17,916 bases of DNA from Candidatus Adlerbacteria bacterium RIFCSPHIGHO2_02_FULL_54_18 (GCA_001775445.1 MEWV01000021.1:2934-20849), one strand, 5' to 3'; shown: positions 1 to 5,652, counted from the first letter of the stretch. Numbers and translations: made by a program. The notes: generated by a model from the sequence alone, not told the origin.

Positions 1-360
1 CTCAAAGCGCGCGGCCACGTCGGCTGCCACATCCCAGTCGCCCCGCTCCTGGAGCCTGGCTACATGTTCGGCAACATTGCGCGCGTGCGCATCAAAGTTG
101 CTCTGGATGTCGGCCTGTGCGCCGGCGGAGAGGCGGTCTTCGGCGGCAAGCGTGTTGGCCTCCGCAAGACGGGCAGCTACGAGCGCGATGTCCCAGTCGG
201 CCTTGGCCTTCTGCGAGACGGCAAACGCGCCCTGCACGTTTTCATTGACCGCAACTTTAAAACCCCACAGTGCGTCGCCGGGCAGCGCGTTCTGAGCCGC
301 TACCGAGACACCACCGCCGAGCGTTGCGGCGACTATAAGCGCTATTGCGATAAAAGGCAT
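1..360 (-). CDS. DUF5667-domain protein, N-terminal part (runs off the left edge)
   Basis: The minus strand is open from an ATG at 360 to the window edge, giving 120 residues with no stop. An in-frame TAA lies a few codons upstream, which supports this start. Residues 2-22 are a hydrophobic signal peptide or anchor ending near a VAAQ segment. The mature start reads QNALPGDALWGFKVAVNE, then a charged Ala/Glu-rich helical region with AKADWD and LAEANTLAAE. This is the typical look of DUF5667, a family of exported or membrane-anchored helical proteins common in Parcubacteria; I know no established function for it. The C-terminus is missing. It is divergent from the C39-like gene, so 361-484 must hold both 5' regions. 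No clear Shine-Dalgarno is visible. Confidence 0.75.
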   Translation of the reverse strand, partial: MPFIAIALIVAATLGGGVSVAAQNALPGDALWGFKVAVNENVQGAFAVSQKAKADWDIALVAARLAEANTLAAEDRLSAGAQADIQSNFDAHARNVAEHVARLQERGDWDVAADVAARFE

Positions 361-484
361 GGTATCAATTTGGATTTAAGCTTTTAATCAACCATCGACC
401 CGCACAATCATGAAGACGTTAACCTGTGGCTGAATCTTACAACACCCAGCATTGTCCTTTAATATATCATATTATGGTCAGGAT

Positions 485-928
485 ATGCTTCCCTACTACA
501 AACAAGAAACGGATTTTTATTGCGGGCCGGCCGTAGTGCAGATGCTTTTTGCCGGGCGCGGCGTAATGATGACGCAAACGCAACTGGCTGAAGCGCTCGG
601 CACCGCCGCCGGGGCGGGCACCTCGCTCGAGGCGATAGTGCATATCCTCTCCCTGCACGGCTTCGAGACCAAGCATAAAAACGGTGCCTCTCTCGCCGAC
701 ATTGCCGAGGCCCTCGGCGCGGGAAAGTCGGCGCTCGTTGGGTACACGGAGACAGAAAATCAAGAGCCGCACTATGCGCTTGTCGCGGAGCTCGGTAAAG
801 AGGAGGTGGTGCTGATAGACCCCCATCACGGCGAGCGCTACGCGCTACCGATAAACACATTTGAGGAGCAGTGGCGCGACAACGAGCGGTATATGTACGG
901 AGAGCGAGCGCTCGTCACTGTCGCATAA
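485..928 (+). CDS. C39-like papain-fold peptidase, cytoplasmic, 147 aa
   Basis: From the ATG at 485 the protein opens MLPYYKQETDFYCGPAVVQM, the canonical start of C39-family (Peptidase_C39_2) domains. Gln7 fits the oxyanion-hole residue, Cys13 in the CGPA motif the nucleophile, His96 in PHYALV the general base and Asp112 in IDPHHG the third catalytic residue. All expected residues are present and spaced as in the family, so an active cysteine-peptidase fold is plausible. There is no signal peptide, no membrane segment and no fused ABC transporter, so it is not a standard bacteriocin exporter. A TTG at 452 would add 11 residues, but it lies in an AT-rich stretch with no ribosome site and adds nothing conserved, so 485 is preferred. 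The substrate is unknown. SemiSWEET follows 22 bp downstream. Confidence 0.75.
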   Translation: MLPYYKQETDFYCGPAVVQMLFAGRGVMMTQTQLAEALGTAAGAGTSLEAIVHILSLHGFETKHKNGASLADIAEALGAGKSALVGYTETENQEPHYALVAELGKEEVVLIDPHHGERYALPINTFEEQWRDNERYMYGERALVTVA

Positions 929-936
929 AAGTGCGC

Positions 937-942
937 TACAAT
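937..942 (+). promoter_or_regulatory. Possible -10 box for the SemiSWEET gene
   Basis: TACAAT lies 8 nt before the ATG at 951, with AGAGA just before the start. No convincing -35 box is seen. If real, transcription would start within a base or two of the ATG. This is a weak call from one hexamer. Confidence 0.3.
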
Positions 943-950
943 AAAAGAGA

Positions 951-1289
951 ATGAACGGAGGAGGACTGCATCATCTTTACACGCGCAAGCGTGTGTCCAA
1001 AAAGCTTGAGCCCTATCCGAGCCGCTCGGCGCTCAAGCGCCTACTCGACCGCATAATGTACGCGGTTGCGGTGGTGGCGCCGCTCGCGCTGGTGCCTCAA
1101 ACGGTTCAGCTCTATACGCTCAAAAACGCCGATGGCCTCGCTCTCTCAACGTGGGCAATACTCACCGCCGTCAACTGCATGTGGGCGCTCTACGGCCTGG
1201 TGCATCGTGAAATGCCTATAATCATCACCAACGTGGCACTCATTGTGCTCAACTGCTCGATAGTGGTCGGAATCCTCCTCTACAGCTAG
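951..1289 (+). CDS. SemiSWEET / PQ-loop membrane transporter, 112 aa
   Basis: The protein has a basic cytoplasmic head (residues 1-32) and three hydrophobic segments at about 33-51, 64-83 and 88-110. The first ends in LVPQTVQLYTLKNADGLALS, the PQ-loop signature of the MtN3/SWEET family, and the second holds the Asn75-Cys-Met-Trp stretch expected near the substrate site. Bacterial SemiSWEETs are three-helix half-transporters that work as homodimers in the inner membrane and carry sugars by facilitated diffusion; the substrate here cannot be told from sequence. The roughly 32-residue charged N-terminal extension is longer than in typical SemiSWEETs of 85-100 aa, so a later start is possible, such as the ATG at residue 36, though that would clip the first helix. 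Confidence 0.85.
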   Translation: MNGGGLHHLYTRKRVSKKLEPYPSRSALKRLLDRIMYAVAVVAPLALVPQTVQLYTLKNADGLALSTWAILTAVNCMWALYGLVHREMPIIITNVALIVLNCSIVVGILLYS

Positions 1290-1315
1290 ACACGCCACCC
1301 CAAAAAACGCGAGTA

Positions 1316-1344
1316 TTGCTCATTGGCCCGCGGACTGGTATAGT
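1316..1344 (+). promoter_or_regulatory. Promoter of the infC-rpmI-rplT operon (extended -10)
   Basis: TTGCTC (1316-1321), a 17-nt spacer and TATAGT (1339-1344), the latter preceded by TGG to make an extended -10 element. Predicted start of transcription is near 1351, giving a leader of only about 14 nt before the infC TTG. That leaves no room for an L20-binding or attenuator leader of the kind known in Firmicutes and E. coli. Confidence 0.55.
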
Positions 1345-1364
1345 GTTGACAACGCATAACTGTT

Positions 1365-1877
1365 TTGAATACTCGAGTAAACCATCATATACGGGCAAGC
1401 GAGGTACGCGTGGTCGGCGCCGAGGGAGAGAACCTGGGAGTGCTCCCTCTCTCCGAGGCCCTGCAGAGGGCAGAGGACCTGGGGCTCGACCTTATTGAGA
1501 TATCGCCGAACGCCACCCCACCGGTTGCAAAGATTATGGAATATGGTAAATTCCAGTACGAACAGCAGAAAAAGCGCCGGGAGATGAAGGCAAAGTCCCA
1601 TATTACCGAGACGAAGTCGGTCCAGGTCAAGATAGGCACCGGCGAGCATGATATGCAACTGAAGGCCCGCAAAGCGGCCGAGTGGCTCGGCGATGGCCAC
1701 CGCGTTAAAGTCGACTTGTTCTTGTGGGGGCGCTATAAATATATGGAGTTTCCCTTCCTTAAGGAGCGGTTGGAGCGGTTTTTAAAGCTCATCCCTGCGG
1801 AGTACAAACTCGCAGATCCTATCGCCAAAAGCCCCAAAGGGCTCGCCACGGTTCTTGAGAAGGCAAGCAGTAAATAA
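1365..1877 (+). CDS. infC: Translation initiation factor IF-3, 170 aa
   Basis: IF-3 binds the 30S subunit, keeps it apart from 50S and checks start-codon and initiator-tRNA pairing. Residues 1-70 form the N-domain, with NHHIRASEVRVVGAEGENLG and GLDLIEISPNATPPVAKIMEYGKFQYE, both family hallmarks. A lysine-rich linker follows, then the C-domain with VQVKIGTGEHDM, the KARKAAEWLGDGHRVKVDLF region and a PLAKSPKG-like end (DPIAKSPKG). Conservation begins right after the TTG at 1365. An in-frame TGA at 1347-1349 limits the choices to this TTG or an ATA at 1356, so the non-ATG start is forced. E. coli infC also uses a rare start codon (AUU) for autoregulation; whether TTG does that here is speculation. 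rpmI follows after 6 nt. Confidence 0.97.
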   Translation: MNTRVNHHIRASEVRVVGAEGENLGVLPLSEALQRAEDLGLDLIEISPNATPPVAKIMEYGKFQYEQQKKRREMKAKSHITETKSVQVKIGTGEHDMQLKARKAAEWLGDGHRVKVDLFLWGRYKYMEFPFLKERLERFLKLIPAEYKLADPIAKSPKGLATVLEKASSK

Positions 1878-1883
1878 AAAGTT

Positions 1884-2075
1884 ATGAAAACGAACAAATC
1901 TTTTACCAAACGACTCAAGGTTACCCGCCGCGGAAAAATTATTGCGCGCAAGCCGGGGCAAAACCACTTTAACGCTAAAGAAAAGCGTTCGAGCCAGCTC
2001 GTCGGCCGCCGCAGCCAGGAGCTCTCAGCGCGCACTCTAACCCCGAAGGTGCGCCAGCGCTACATCAAGTTTTAA
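1884..2075 (+). CDS. rpmI: 50S ribosomal protein L35 (bL35), 63 aa
   Basis: A small, strongly basic protein with the L35 pattern: MKTNKSFTKRLKVTRRGKII at the N-terminus, ARKPGQNHFNAKEKRSSQ in the middle and LTPKVRQRYIKF at the end. Length is normal for the family (about 64). L35 is a component of the large subunit. The gene lies 6 nt after infC and 19 nt before rplT, the universal infC-rpmI-rplT order. The upstream sequence AAAAAGTT is not a Shine-Dalgarno. Confidence 0.96.
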   Translation: MKTNKSFTKRLKVTRRGKIIARKPGQNHFNAKEKRSSQLVGRRSQELSARTLTPKVRQRYIKF

Positions 2076-2094
2076 AACATTAAGCACTTATATT

Positions 2095-2460
2095 ATGGCA
2101 CGCGTAAAAGGAGGAAAAACGAGCAATAAACGCCGCAAAAATATCTTGGCCCAGACCAAAGGGTATCGCCACGCGCGCTCAACCAAAAAGCGTGCGGCAA
2201 AGGAGGCGATTTTTCACGCAGGCAAGTATGCCTTTGCCCACCGCCGCGACAAAAAGAACGACTTTCGCCGGCTCTGGAACGTCCGCATCAACGCGGCGCT
2301 TCGCCAACTGGACGAAAAGGCCTCCTACTCAAAGTTTATAGGAGTGGCCAATAAAAAGGGAGTTGCTCTCAACTCAAAAATGCTCGCTACGCTTGCACAG
2401 GAGCGGCCGGGGGTGTTTGCACGGATTGTGTCTCACCTGTCTGCTCCGGCAAAAATCTAA
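2095..2460 (+). CDS. rplT: 50S ribosomal protein L20 (bL20), 121 aa
   Basis: L20 is an early-binding 23S rRNA protein needed for 50S assembly. The N-terminal basic arm (MARVKGGKTSNKRRKNILAQ), the KGYRHARSTKKRAAKEAIFHAGKYA helix region and the globular end with RLWNVRINAALRQ, YSKFIGVANKKGVALNSKML and LATLAQERPGVFARIV match the family along its length. The last 74 nt overlap, tail to tail, the 3' end of the minus-strand SLOG-like gene. No hairpin terminator is visible downstream on the plus strand, so the transcript may run antisense into that gene. Confidence 0.97.
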   Translation: MARVKGGKTSNKRRKNILAQTKGYRHARSTKKRAAKEAIFHAGKYAFAHRRDKKNDFRRLWNVRINAALRQLDEKASYSKFIGVANKKGVALNSKMLATLAQERPGVFARIVSHLSAPAKI

Positions 2461-3037
2461 ACGACGCGCGGTTTATCCTGTCTTTGTTGACCAGCTCGAT
2501 GACGCGCTCCACGAGCGCTTTCGGGTCGTTGTCAAATACGATGCGGTCGTTGGGGCGGTGACCGTTTTCTAAAATATTTTTTATTACTTCGTCGGTCTCC
2601 CAGCCGCCCGACTCGAGTATACCTATCGGCTTTTTGTCCTCAAACGCAATAGTAAACTCGTGTATAGTACCGATGCGCCCGCATCCAAAAAGTACCGCAT
2701 CGCTACTGCGGGTCAAGATGAGATCGCGGCCCGGATAGCCAAAGCCGGTGTATATGATGACGTCGAGATATTCGACCGGAAGATTAAACTGCTCGATATG
2801 CTCCCGTTCAGAATTTGCGGGAGAAAAGCCGACCGTGTAGCCCCCCGCCTCCTTGGCTCCCATTGCCGCCCATAGCGGAAAACCGGTGGTTGCGCCATTT
2901 ATAAGCACCGCCTTGTGCGCGGCTATCTCGCGCCCCAGCGCTATCCCTTTGTCATACGCGTCTACCCCACAGTGGCCTGTTTCGGCCGCACCGGAAACGC
3001 AGAGCTTGGTCTGCAGGTGCGTGTGCTTTGGATCCAT
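2387..3037 (-). CDS. SLOG-superfamily (LOG / TIGR00725-like) nucleotide-binding protein, 216 aa
   Basis: A Rossmann-like SLOG domain is visible: a KLCVSGAAETG first strand and loop, VLINGATTGFPLWAAMGAKEAGG, a long helix-strand region with YTGFGYPGRDLILTRSSDAV, and GRIGTIHEFTIAFEDKKPIG, which corresponds to the GGxGTxxE phosphoribohydrolase/nucleotide-binding motif with the first Gly replaced by Arg. Relatives include LOG cytokinin-activating enzymes (which cleave nucleoside 5'-monophosphates) and uncharacterised DprA-like sensors, so the reaction is uncertain. The ATG at 3037 is 1 nt after the stop of the metallo-beta-lactamase gene, so the two are co-transcribed; a TTG at 3055 would overlap that gene and is less likely. 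The last 24 residues, Pro/Gln/Thr-rich, are encoded antisense to rplT and look like read-through beyond the fold. Confidence 0.85.
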   Translation of the reverse strand: MDPKHTHLQTKLCVSGAAETGHCGVDAYDKGIALGREIAAHKAVLINGATTGFPLWAAMGAKEAGGYTVGFSPANSEREHIEQFNLPVEYLDVIIYTGFGYPGRDLILTRSSDAVLFGCGRIGTIHEFTIAFEDKKPIGILESGGWETDEVIKNILENGHRPNDRIVFDNDPKALVERVIELVNKDRINRASFRFLPEQTGETQSVQTPPAAPVQA

Positions 3038-3038
3038 C

Positions 3039-4394
3039 TTAAAACTGTAGCACAATTTTGTCGCCGGCTTGAGGAACGGTCGCCTTTACGCTCAAGTAGT
3101 CGCGTATCCGCTGAGCAAGAAACGCCGCCGCCGCCGGCTCGGCGTGCACGACAAACACCTCTTCGGCGGTAGAAGCGGTTTTATTGACAAACTCAAGCAG
3201 CCCCTCGCTGTCGCGATGCGCCGAGTAGCCGTAGAGGGTCTCAATTTTTGCGCGTACAGGGATATGTTCTTTATACAGTGTAAGAGTGCGCGCACCCTCG
3301 ATGAGCCGCCGGCCGATGGTGCCCGCTGCTTGGTAGCCGACAATGAGCAGAGTCGACTTTGGGTCCGGCAGGAGCTTCCGCTCGTGCCCGATAACCCGCC
3401 CTCCGCTGCTCATACCGGAGCCCGCCAAGATTATTTTTGGTCCGGCCGTTTCGTGCACGCGGCGCGACTCTTCGGCATTCTCTACAAACCGCAGTTCGGG
3501 GAAGCCAAAAATGTCCTCCCCCGCCTCCACGCGCGTGCGTATCTCCGGAGTAAAGTACTCCGGATGCGCGACAAACGCGCGGGTAATTTTTTGTGCAAGC
3601 GGCGAGTCCACAAACACCGGCACCGAGGGCACACGCTTCTCCACCATCAGCGTGCGTATCTCGTACATCAGGTCTTGCGTGCGCTCGGTCGAAAAGGCGG
3701 GGATAAGGAGCGTGCCGCCGCGCGCAATCGTCTCTTCTATCACGTTTTCAAGTTCTTCGCGGCGCTGTGAGTCCTCCGGCCGCACCTTGTCGCCGTAGGT
3801 CCCCTCCATCACCACATAGGTGGCATCGGCGACCTCGTGCGTGGGCGGCAAGAGCGGCGAGTTGCCCCCGCCGAGGTCGCCCGTGCAGACAATACTCCTC
3901 CCCTGGCGTGAGAGACGCACCATTGCAGAGCCGAGGATATGGCCTGCGTCTAAAAGCGTGAGCGAAACGCCGTCAGGGAGCGCAACTTCCTCGCCGTAGC
4001 CGATACCGCTCCACAGACCCATCGCCTCCGCAATATCGCGCGCGTTATAAAGCTCTCCGCGACCTCCTTTTTCGGCAGCGTGCGCGACTATCTCCATCGC
4101 ATCCAAAAGCAGGGGCTCCGCAAGCGCCATGGTCGCCTTGGTCGAAATAATTTTACCCTTGAACCCTTTTTTGACAAGCAGCGGGATGCGGCCAATGTGG
4201 TCGATGTGCGCATGAGTGACTATTAAATGTGATATTTCTTTTGGTTCATAGACAAACGGCTCCCAGTTCCGTTCCTCGCCCATACCTTGCATCAATCCGC
4301 AGTCGACCAAAAGTTTTGAAGTGCCCGTGTCCAATAAAAAATTCGAGCCGGTCACCATGCCAGCCGCGCCGTAAAAATACAAAGTTGATTGCAT
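3039..4394 (-). CDS. Beta-CASP metallo-beta-lactamase (CPSF73/YSH1-like RNase), 451 aa
   Basis: Residues 1-180 are a metallo-beta-lactamase fold with the zinc motif THAHIDHIGR (His61, His63, Asp65, His66), a later His in DAGHILGSAM and an Asp in CTGDLGGG. Next come VMEGTYGDK and the beta-CASP module with LIPAFSTERTQDLMYEI, ILAGSGMSSGGRVIGHERKL and GYQAAGTIGRRLIEG, then the C-terminal GYSAHRDSEGLLEFV and FVVHAEPAAAA motifs. This is the COG1236 group, bacterial relatives of the eukaryotic CPSF73 pre-mRNA nuclease, predicted to act on RNA in the cytoplasm. All catalytic motifs are intact. The ATG at 4394 starts the conserved STLYFYGAAGMVTGS strand; a GTG at 4451 would place 19 extra residues inside the upstream terminator and is rejected. 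A TATAAT box sits 6 nt before this ATG. The SLOG-like gene follows. Confidence 0.93.
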   Translation of the reverse strand: MQSTLYFYGAAGMVTGSNFLLDTGTSKLLVDCGLMQGMGEERNWEPFVYEPKEISHLIVTHAHIDHIGRIPLLVKKGFKGKIISTKATMALAEPLLLDAMEIVAHAAEKGGRGELYNARDIAEAMGLWSGIGYGEEVALPDGVSLTLLDAGHILGSAMVRLSRQGRSIVCTGDLGGGNSPLLPPTHEVADATYVVMEGTYGDKVRPEDSQRREELENVIEETIARGGTLLIPAFSTERTQDLMYEIRTLMVEKRVPSVPVFVDSPLAQKITRAFVAHPEYFTPEIRTRVEAGEDIFGFPELRFVENAEESRRVHETAGPKIILAGSGMSSGGRVIGHERKLLPDPKSTLLIVGYQAAGTIGRRLIEGARTLTLYKEHIPVRAKIETLYGYSAHRDSEGLLEFVNKTASTAEEVFVVHAEPAAAAFLAQRIRDYLSVKATVPQAGDKIVLQF

Positions 4395-4400
4395 TGGTTG

Positions 4401-4406
4401 ATTATA
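4401..4406 (-). promoter_or_regulatory. -10 box of the metallo-beta-lactamase gene, leaderless geometry
   Basis: A perfect TATAAT ends 6 nt before the ATG at 4394, so the first transcribed base would be at or next to the A of the start codon. No good -35 is seen. It lies just beyond the terminator of the upstream small RNA, which supports a separate transcription unit here. Confidence 0.5.
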
Positions 4407-4438
4407 CTGGAAGCCCTTACATTCTGCTCGATGAAAAC

Positions 4439-4463
4439 AAAAAACCCTCACGGAGGGGTTTTT
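4439..4463 (-). terminator. Intrinsic terminator of the candidate small RNA
   Basis: Read on the minus strand, a GAGGG/CCCTC-type stem with a 3-nt loop, extended by A-T pairs past a one-base bulge, is followed by six T residues at 4444-4439. It has the form of a rho-independent terminator for transcripts coming from above 4465. The opposite strand also has a T5 run (4459-4463), so it may be partly bidirectional. Confidence 0.7.
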
Positions 4464-4579
4464 GTTTGGATTCCGAAGGCTAGTCCTGGCTTCGCCAGGT
4501 GGGTGCCCTATGTATGACCGTTAAGTCATCCACCTCGAGCTCCCTGTTTTTGCGTTAAGGACTTTGCCTTCGAAACCCT
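4439..4579 (-). ncRNA. Candidate structured small RNA, family not recognised
   Basis: An approximately 141-nt unit with a full set of gene signals: an extended -10 promoter at 4586-4594, a predicted start at about 4579, a fold and an intrinsic terminator ending at 4439. The segments 4566-4578 and 4468-4480 form 13 consecutive pairs (10 Watson-Crick A-T/G-C type plus G-U), beginning one base after the predicted transcription start. A further 6-bp AGTCCT/AGGACT helix (4558-4563 with 4482-4487) continues it after a small internal loop. Inside, AGGTGG (4530-4535) can pair with CCACCT (4497-4502), capped by an ATGAC/GTCAT hairpin (4514-4529). CCTGGC-GAA-GCCAGG (4485-4499) is a competing hairpin that uses bases of two of these helices, so two states are possible. 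No long ORF fits. I could not match it to SRP RNA, tmRNA, RNase P RNA, 6S RNA or a common riboswitch. Confidence 0.6.
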
Positions 4580-4585
4580 GCCTCC

Positions 4586-4594
4586 ATTATACCA
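4586..4594 (-). promoter_or_regulatory. Extended -10 promoter of the candidate small RNA
   Basis: Minus-strand TGGTATAAT is a perfect extended -10 element. The predicted start, 6-7 nt downstream at 4578-4579, coincides with the first base of the RNA's closing stem. No -35 match at the normal distance, which is usual for extended -10 promoters. Confidence 0.6.
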
Positions 4595-4615
4595 TTCTTA
4601 CAAAAGAGGCGAGCA

Positions 4616-4810
4616 CTACCTTTTCCGAGGTGCAGGAATATCTAGCTGTTTACAAATTTTGCGCGCCATTTTTGGCCATATTTCCGCGTGCCGAGCGACG
4701 GACGCCCATTCCTCACTCTGAGGGTTTTTGTAGATCGAGTGTTTCGCCCCCTCCCGGCTCAGCACGCATCCATGCTGTTCTATATGCCGCACCAAATCGC
4801 GGCGTTTCAT
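4616..4810 (-). CDS. hicA: HicA-type mRNA interferase toxin, 64 aa
   Basis: HicA toxins are small dsRBD-like ribonucleases that cleave mRNA and are neutralised by HicB. The protein opens with MKRRDLVRHIEQHGCVLSRE, followed by GAKHSIYKNP, which carries the catalytic His (His24), then VARHAEIWPKMARKICKQLDIP, matching the family's end. Length is typical. The usual Gly-Ser before the catalytic His is Ala-Lys here. It starts 2 nt after the hicB stop, so the two are translated together, antitoxin first, an order common in cyanobacteria and CPR genomes. The small RNA promoter begins about 20 nt after its stop; no terminator is seen in between. Confidence 0.85.
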   Translation of the reverse strand: MKRRDLVRHIEQHGCVLSREGAKHSIYKNPQSEEWASVARHAEIWPKMARKICKQLDIPAPRKR

Positions 4811-4812
4811 GA

Positions 4813-5028
4813 TTAGTACGAAAAACTAAACCGCTCGCGGGTGACCTTCTTTTTCCCTCGTGTTTCTTTGCGCGCCTCGTCACGCAAGACCTCAAGCATT
4901 AATTTGAGGGCGTCCTTAAGGTTTTCTTGGGTCTCGCGCTTGGTTTTACCTTGCGTCAAAACGCCGGGCATTTCCGCAATCCAGGCAATATATCCTTGCG
5001 GCACTTTTTCGTAGACAGCCGTATACAT
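4813..5028 (-). CDS. hicB: HicB-type antitoxin, 71 aa
   Basis: The sequence MYTAVYEKVPQGYIAWIAEM, followed by PGVLTQGKTKRETQENLKDA and a LKLMLEVLRDEARK helix, is the compact HicB/UPF0150 ferredoxin-like domain that binds and blocks HicA. The C-terminal tail (GKKKVTRERFSFSY) is short and basic; there is no recognisable ribbon-helix-helix or HTH domain, so autorepression, if any, would need another DNA-binding surface. It is first in a two-gene unit with hicA. The ATG at 5028 sits exactly 6 nt after a TATACT box, suggesting a leaderless mRNA. Confidence 0.88.
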   Translation of the reverse strand: MYTAVYEKVPQGYIAWIAEMPGVLTQGKTKRETQENLKDALKLMLEVLRDEARKETRGKKKVTRERFSFSY

Positions 5029-5034
5029 ATCGAC

Positions 5035-5043
5035 AGTATAGCA
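5035..5043 (-). promoter_or_regulatory. Extended -10 promoter of hicBA, leaderless geometry
   Basis: Minus-strand TGCTATACT, an extended -10 element (TGn plus a 5/6 match to TATAAT), ends 6 nt before the hicB ATG. The predicted first base is the A of that ATG. It lies just after the 3' end of ndk. Confidence 0.55.
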
Positions 5044-5057
5044 AATCCTCTGGGCAG

Positions 5058-5642
5058 CTACTCGTCAACGCCGAAGCGCTTGTATTTGTAGGTTGGGCTG
5101 TTTTTGCCGAACCAGTGTGCTATCTCGTGTTTGGCTTCCTCGGGAGTCTCGGAGGCGTGGACAAGGTTGTAGACCGAGCGGCGCTCGACGTTGGCGTTGA
5201 GCGGAGAGTCGTTGGAGAAGTCGCCGCGGATAGTGCCCATTTCGGCAAGATAGGGCATTGTGGGGCCCACAATCTTGCGGACCATATCTACCGCGTGCAC
5301 GCCCTGCACCACCAGTTTGACCATAGGCGCGCTCGACATAAAGTCCAAAAGCCATCCGCGTACCGTCTTGCCGACGCGCATAAGATCGGAGGTACCGAAG
5401 TCCTTTTTGACATCATGACCATACTTGGCGTAGGTGGCCATCGTCTTTTCCCCCAGGCGGCGGATCCACTTTTCGTCCTTGGGGTAGTGGTTGTCCATCT
5501 CCTTGCGGGAAGCGTGGAACATCTCCAGTGCGACAATTTTAAGGTCGCGCTGCTCAAGGCGGCTGACGATCTCGCCGATAAGCCCCTTGCGCACGCCGTC
5601 GGGCTTAATGATGACAAATGTCCGTTCCTCTTTAGGATGCAT
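5058..5642 (-). CDS. ndk: Nucleoside diphosphate kinase, long form, 194 aa
   Basis: NDK moves the gamma-phosphate of ATP to other NDPs through a phospho-histidine. The core motifs are present: ERTFVIIKPDGVRKGLIGEI at the N-terminus with the phosphate-binding Lys13, MRKIVGPT-like VRKIVGPTMP, GTIRGDFSNDSPLNANVERR, and NLVHASETPEEA with the catalytic His162. The protein is about 45-50 residues longer than the usual 140-150 because of an insert at roughly residues 54-101 (rich in Lys and Tyr) between the early helices and the kinase core, as I recall from other Parcubacteria. The ATG at 5642 is chosen because it directly precedes the conserved strand and fits the promoter; ATG 5651 and GTG 5654 overlap the -10 region. 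It is upstream of hicBA, which has its own promoter. Confidence 0.93.
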   Translation of the reverse strand: MHPKEERTFVIIKPDGVRKGLIGEIVSRLEQRDLKIVALEMFHASRKEMDNHYPKDEKWIRRLGEKTMATYAKYGHDVKKDFGTSDLMRVGKTVRGWLLDFMSSAPMVKLVVQGVHAVDMVRKIVGPTMPYLAEMGTIRGDFSNDSPLNANVERRSVYNLVHASETPEEAKHEIAHWFGKNSPTYKYKRFGVDE

Positions 5643-5652
5643 AAGTGGCATC

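Noticed and set aside
64..387. Plus-strand ORF at the left edge
   Set aside because: The minus strand encodes a clear DUF5667 protein with signal peptide over the same bases; the plus-strand product has no resemblance to anything.
1346..1373. TTGACA (1346-1351) with AATACT 16 nt later as the infC promoter
   Set aside because: Its predicted start would fall inside the infC coding sequence, so the TTGCTC/TATAGT pair just upstream fits better.
3069..3770. Long plus-strand ORF (233 codons) across the metallo-beta-lactamase gene
   Set aside because: It is antisense to an intact, fully motif-bearing gene and its translation is rich in Arg with no family resemblance; the high GC content produces such shadows.
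4395..4451. GTG start at 4451 for the metallo-beta-lactamase
   Set aside because: The extra 19 codons lie in the terminator and promoter region; conserved sequence begins just after ATG 4394.
4439..4579. Identification of the small RNA as SRP RNA, 6S RNA, tmRNA or a tRNA
   Set aside because: No GGAAGCAGC-type SRP apex, no tRNA-like end or CCA, no T-loop, and length and bubble layout do not match 6S RNA as I know it.
4713..4895. Minus-strand ORF bridging hicA and hicB in another frame
   Set aside because: Overlaps both genes out of frame and has no family features.
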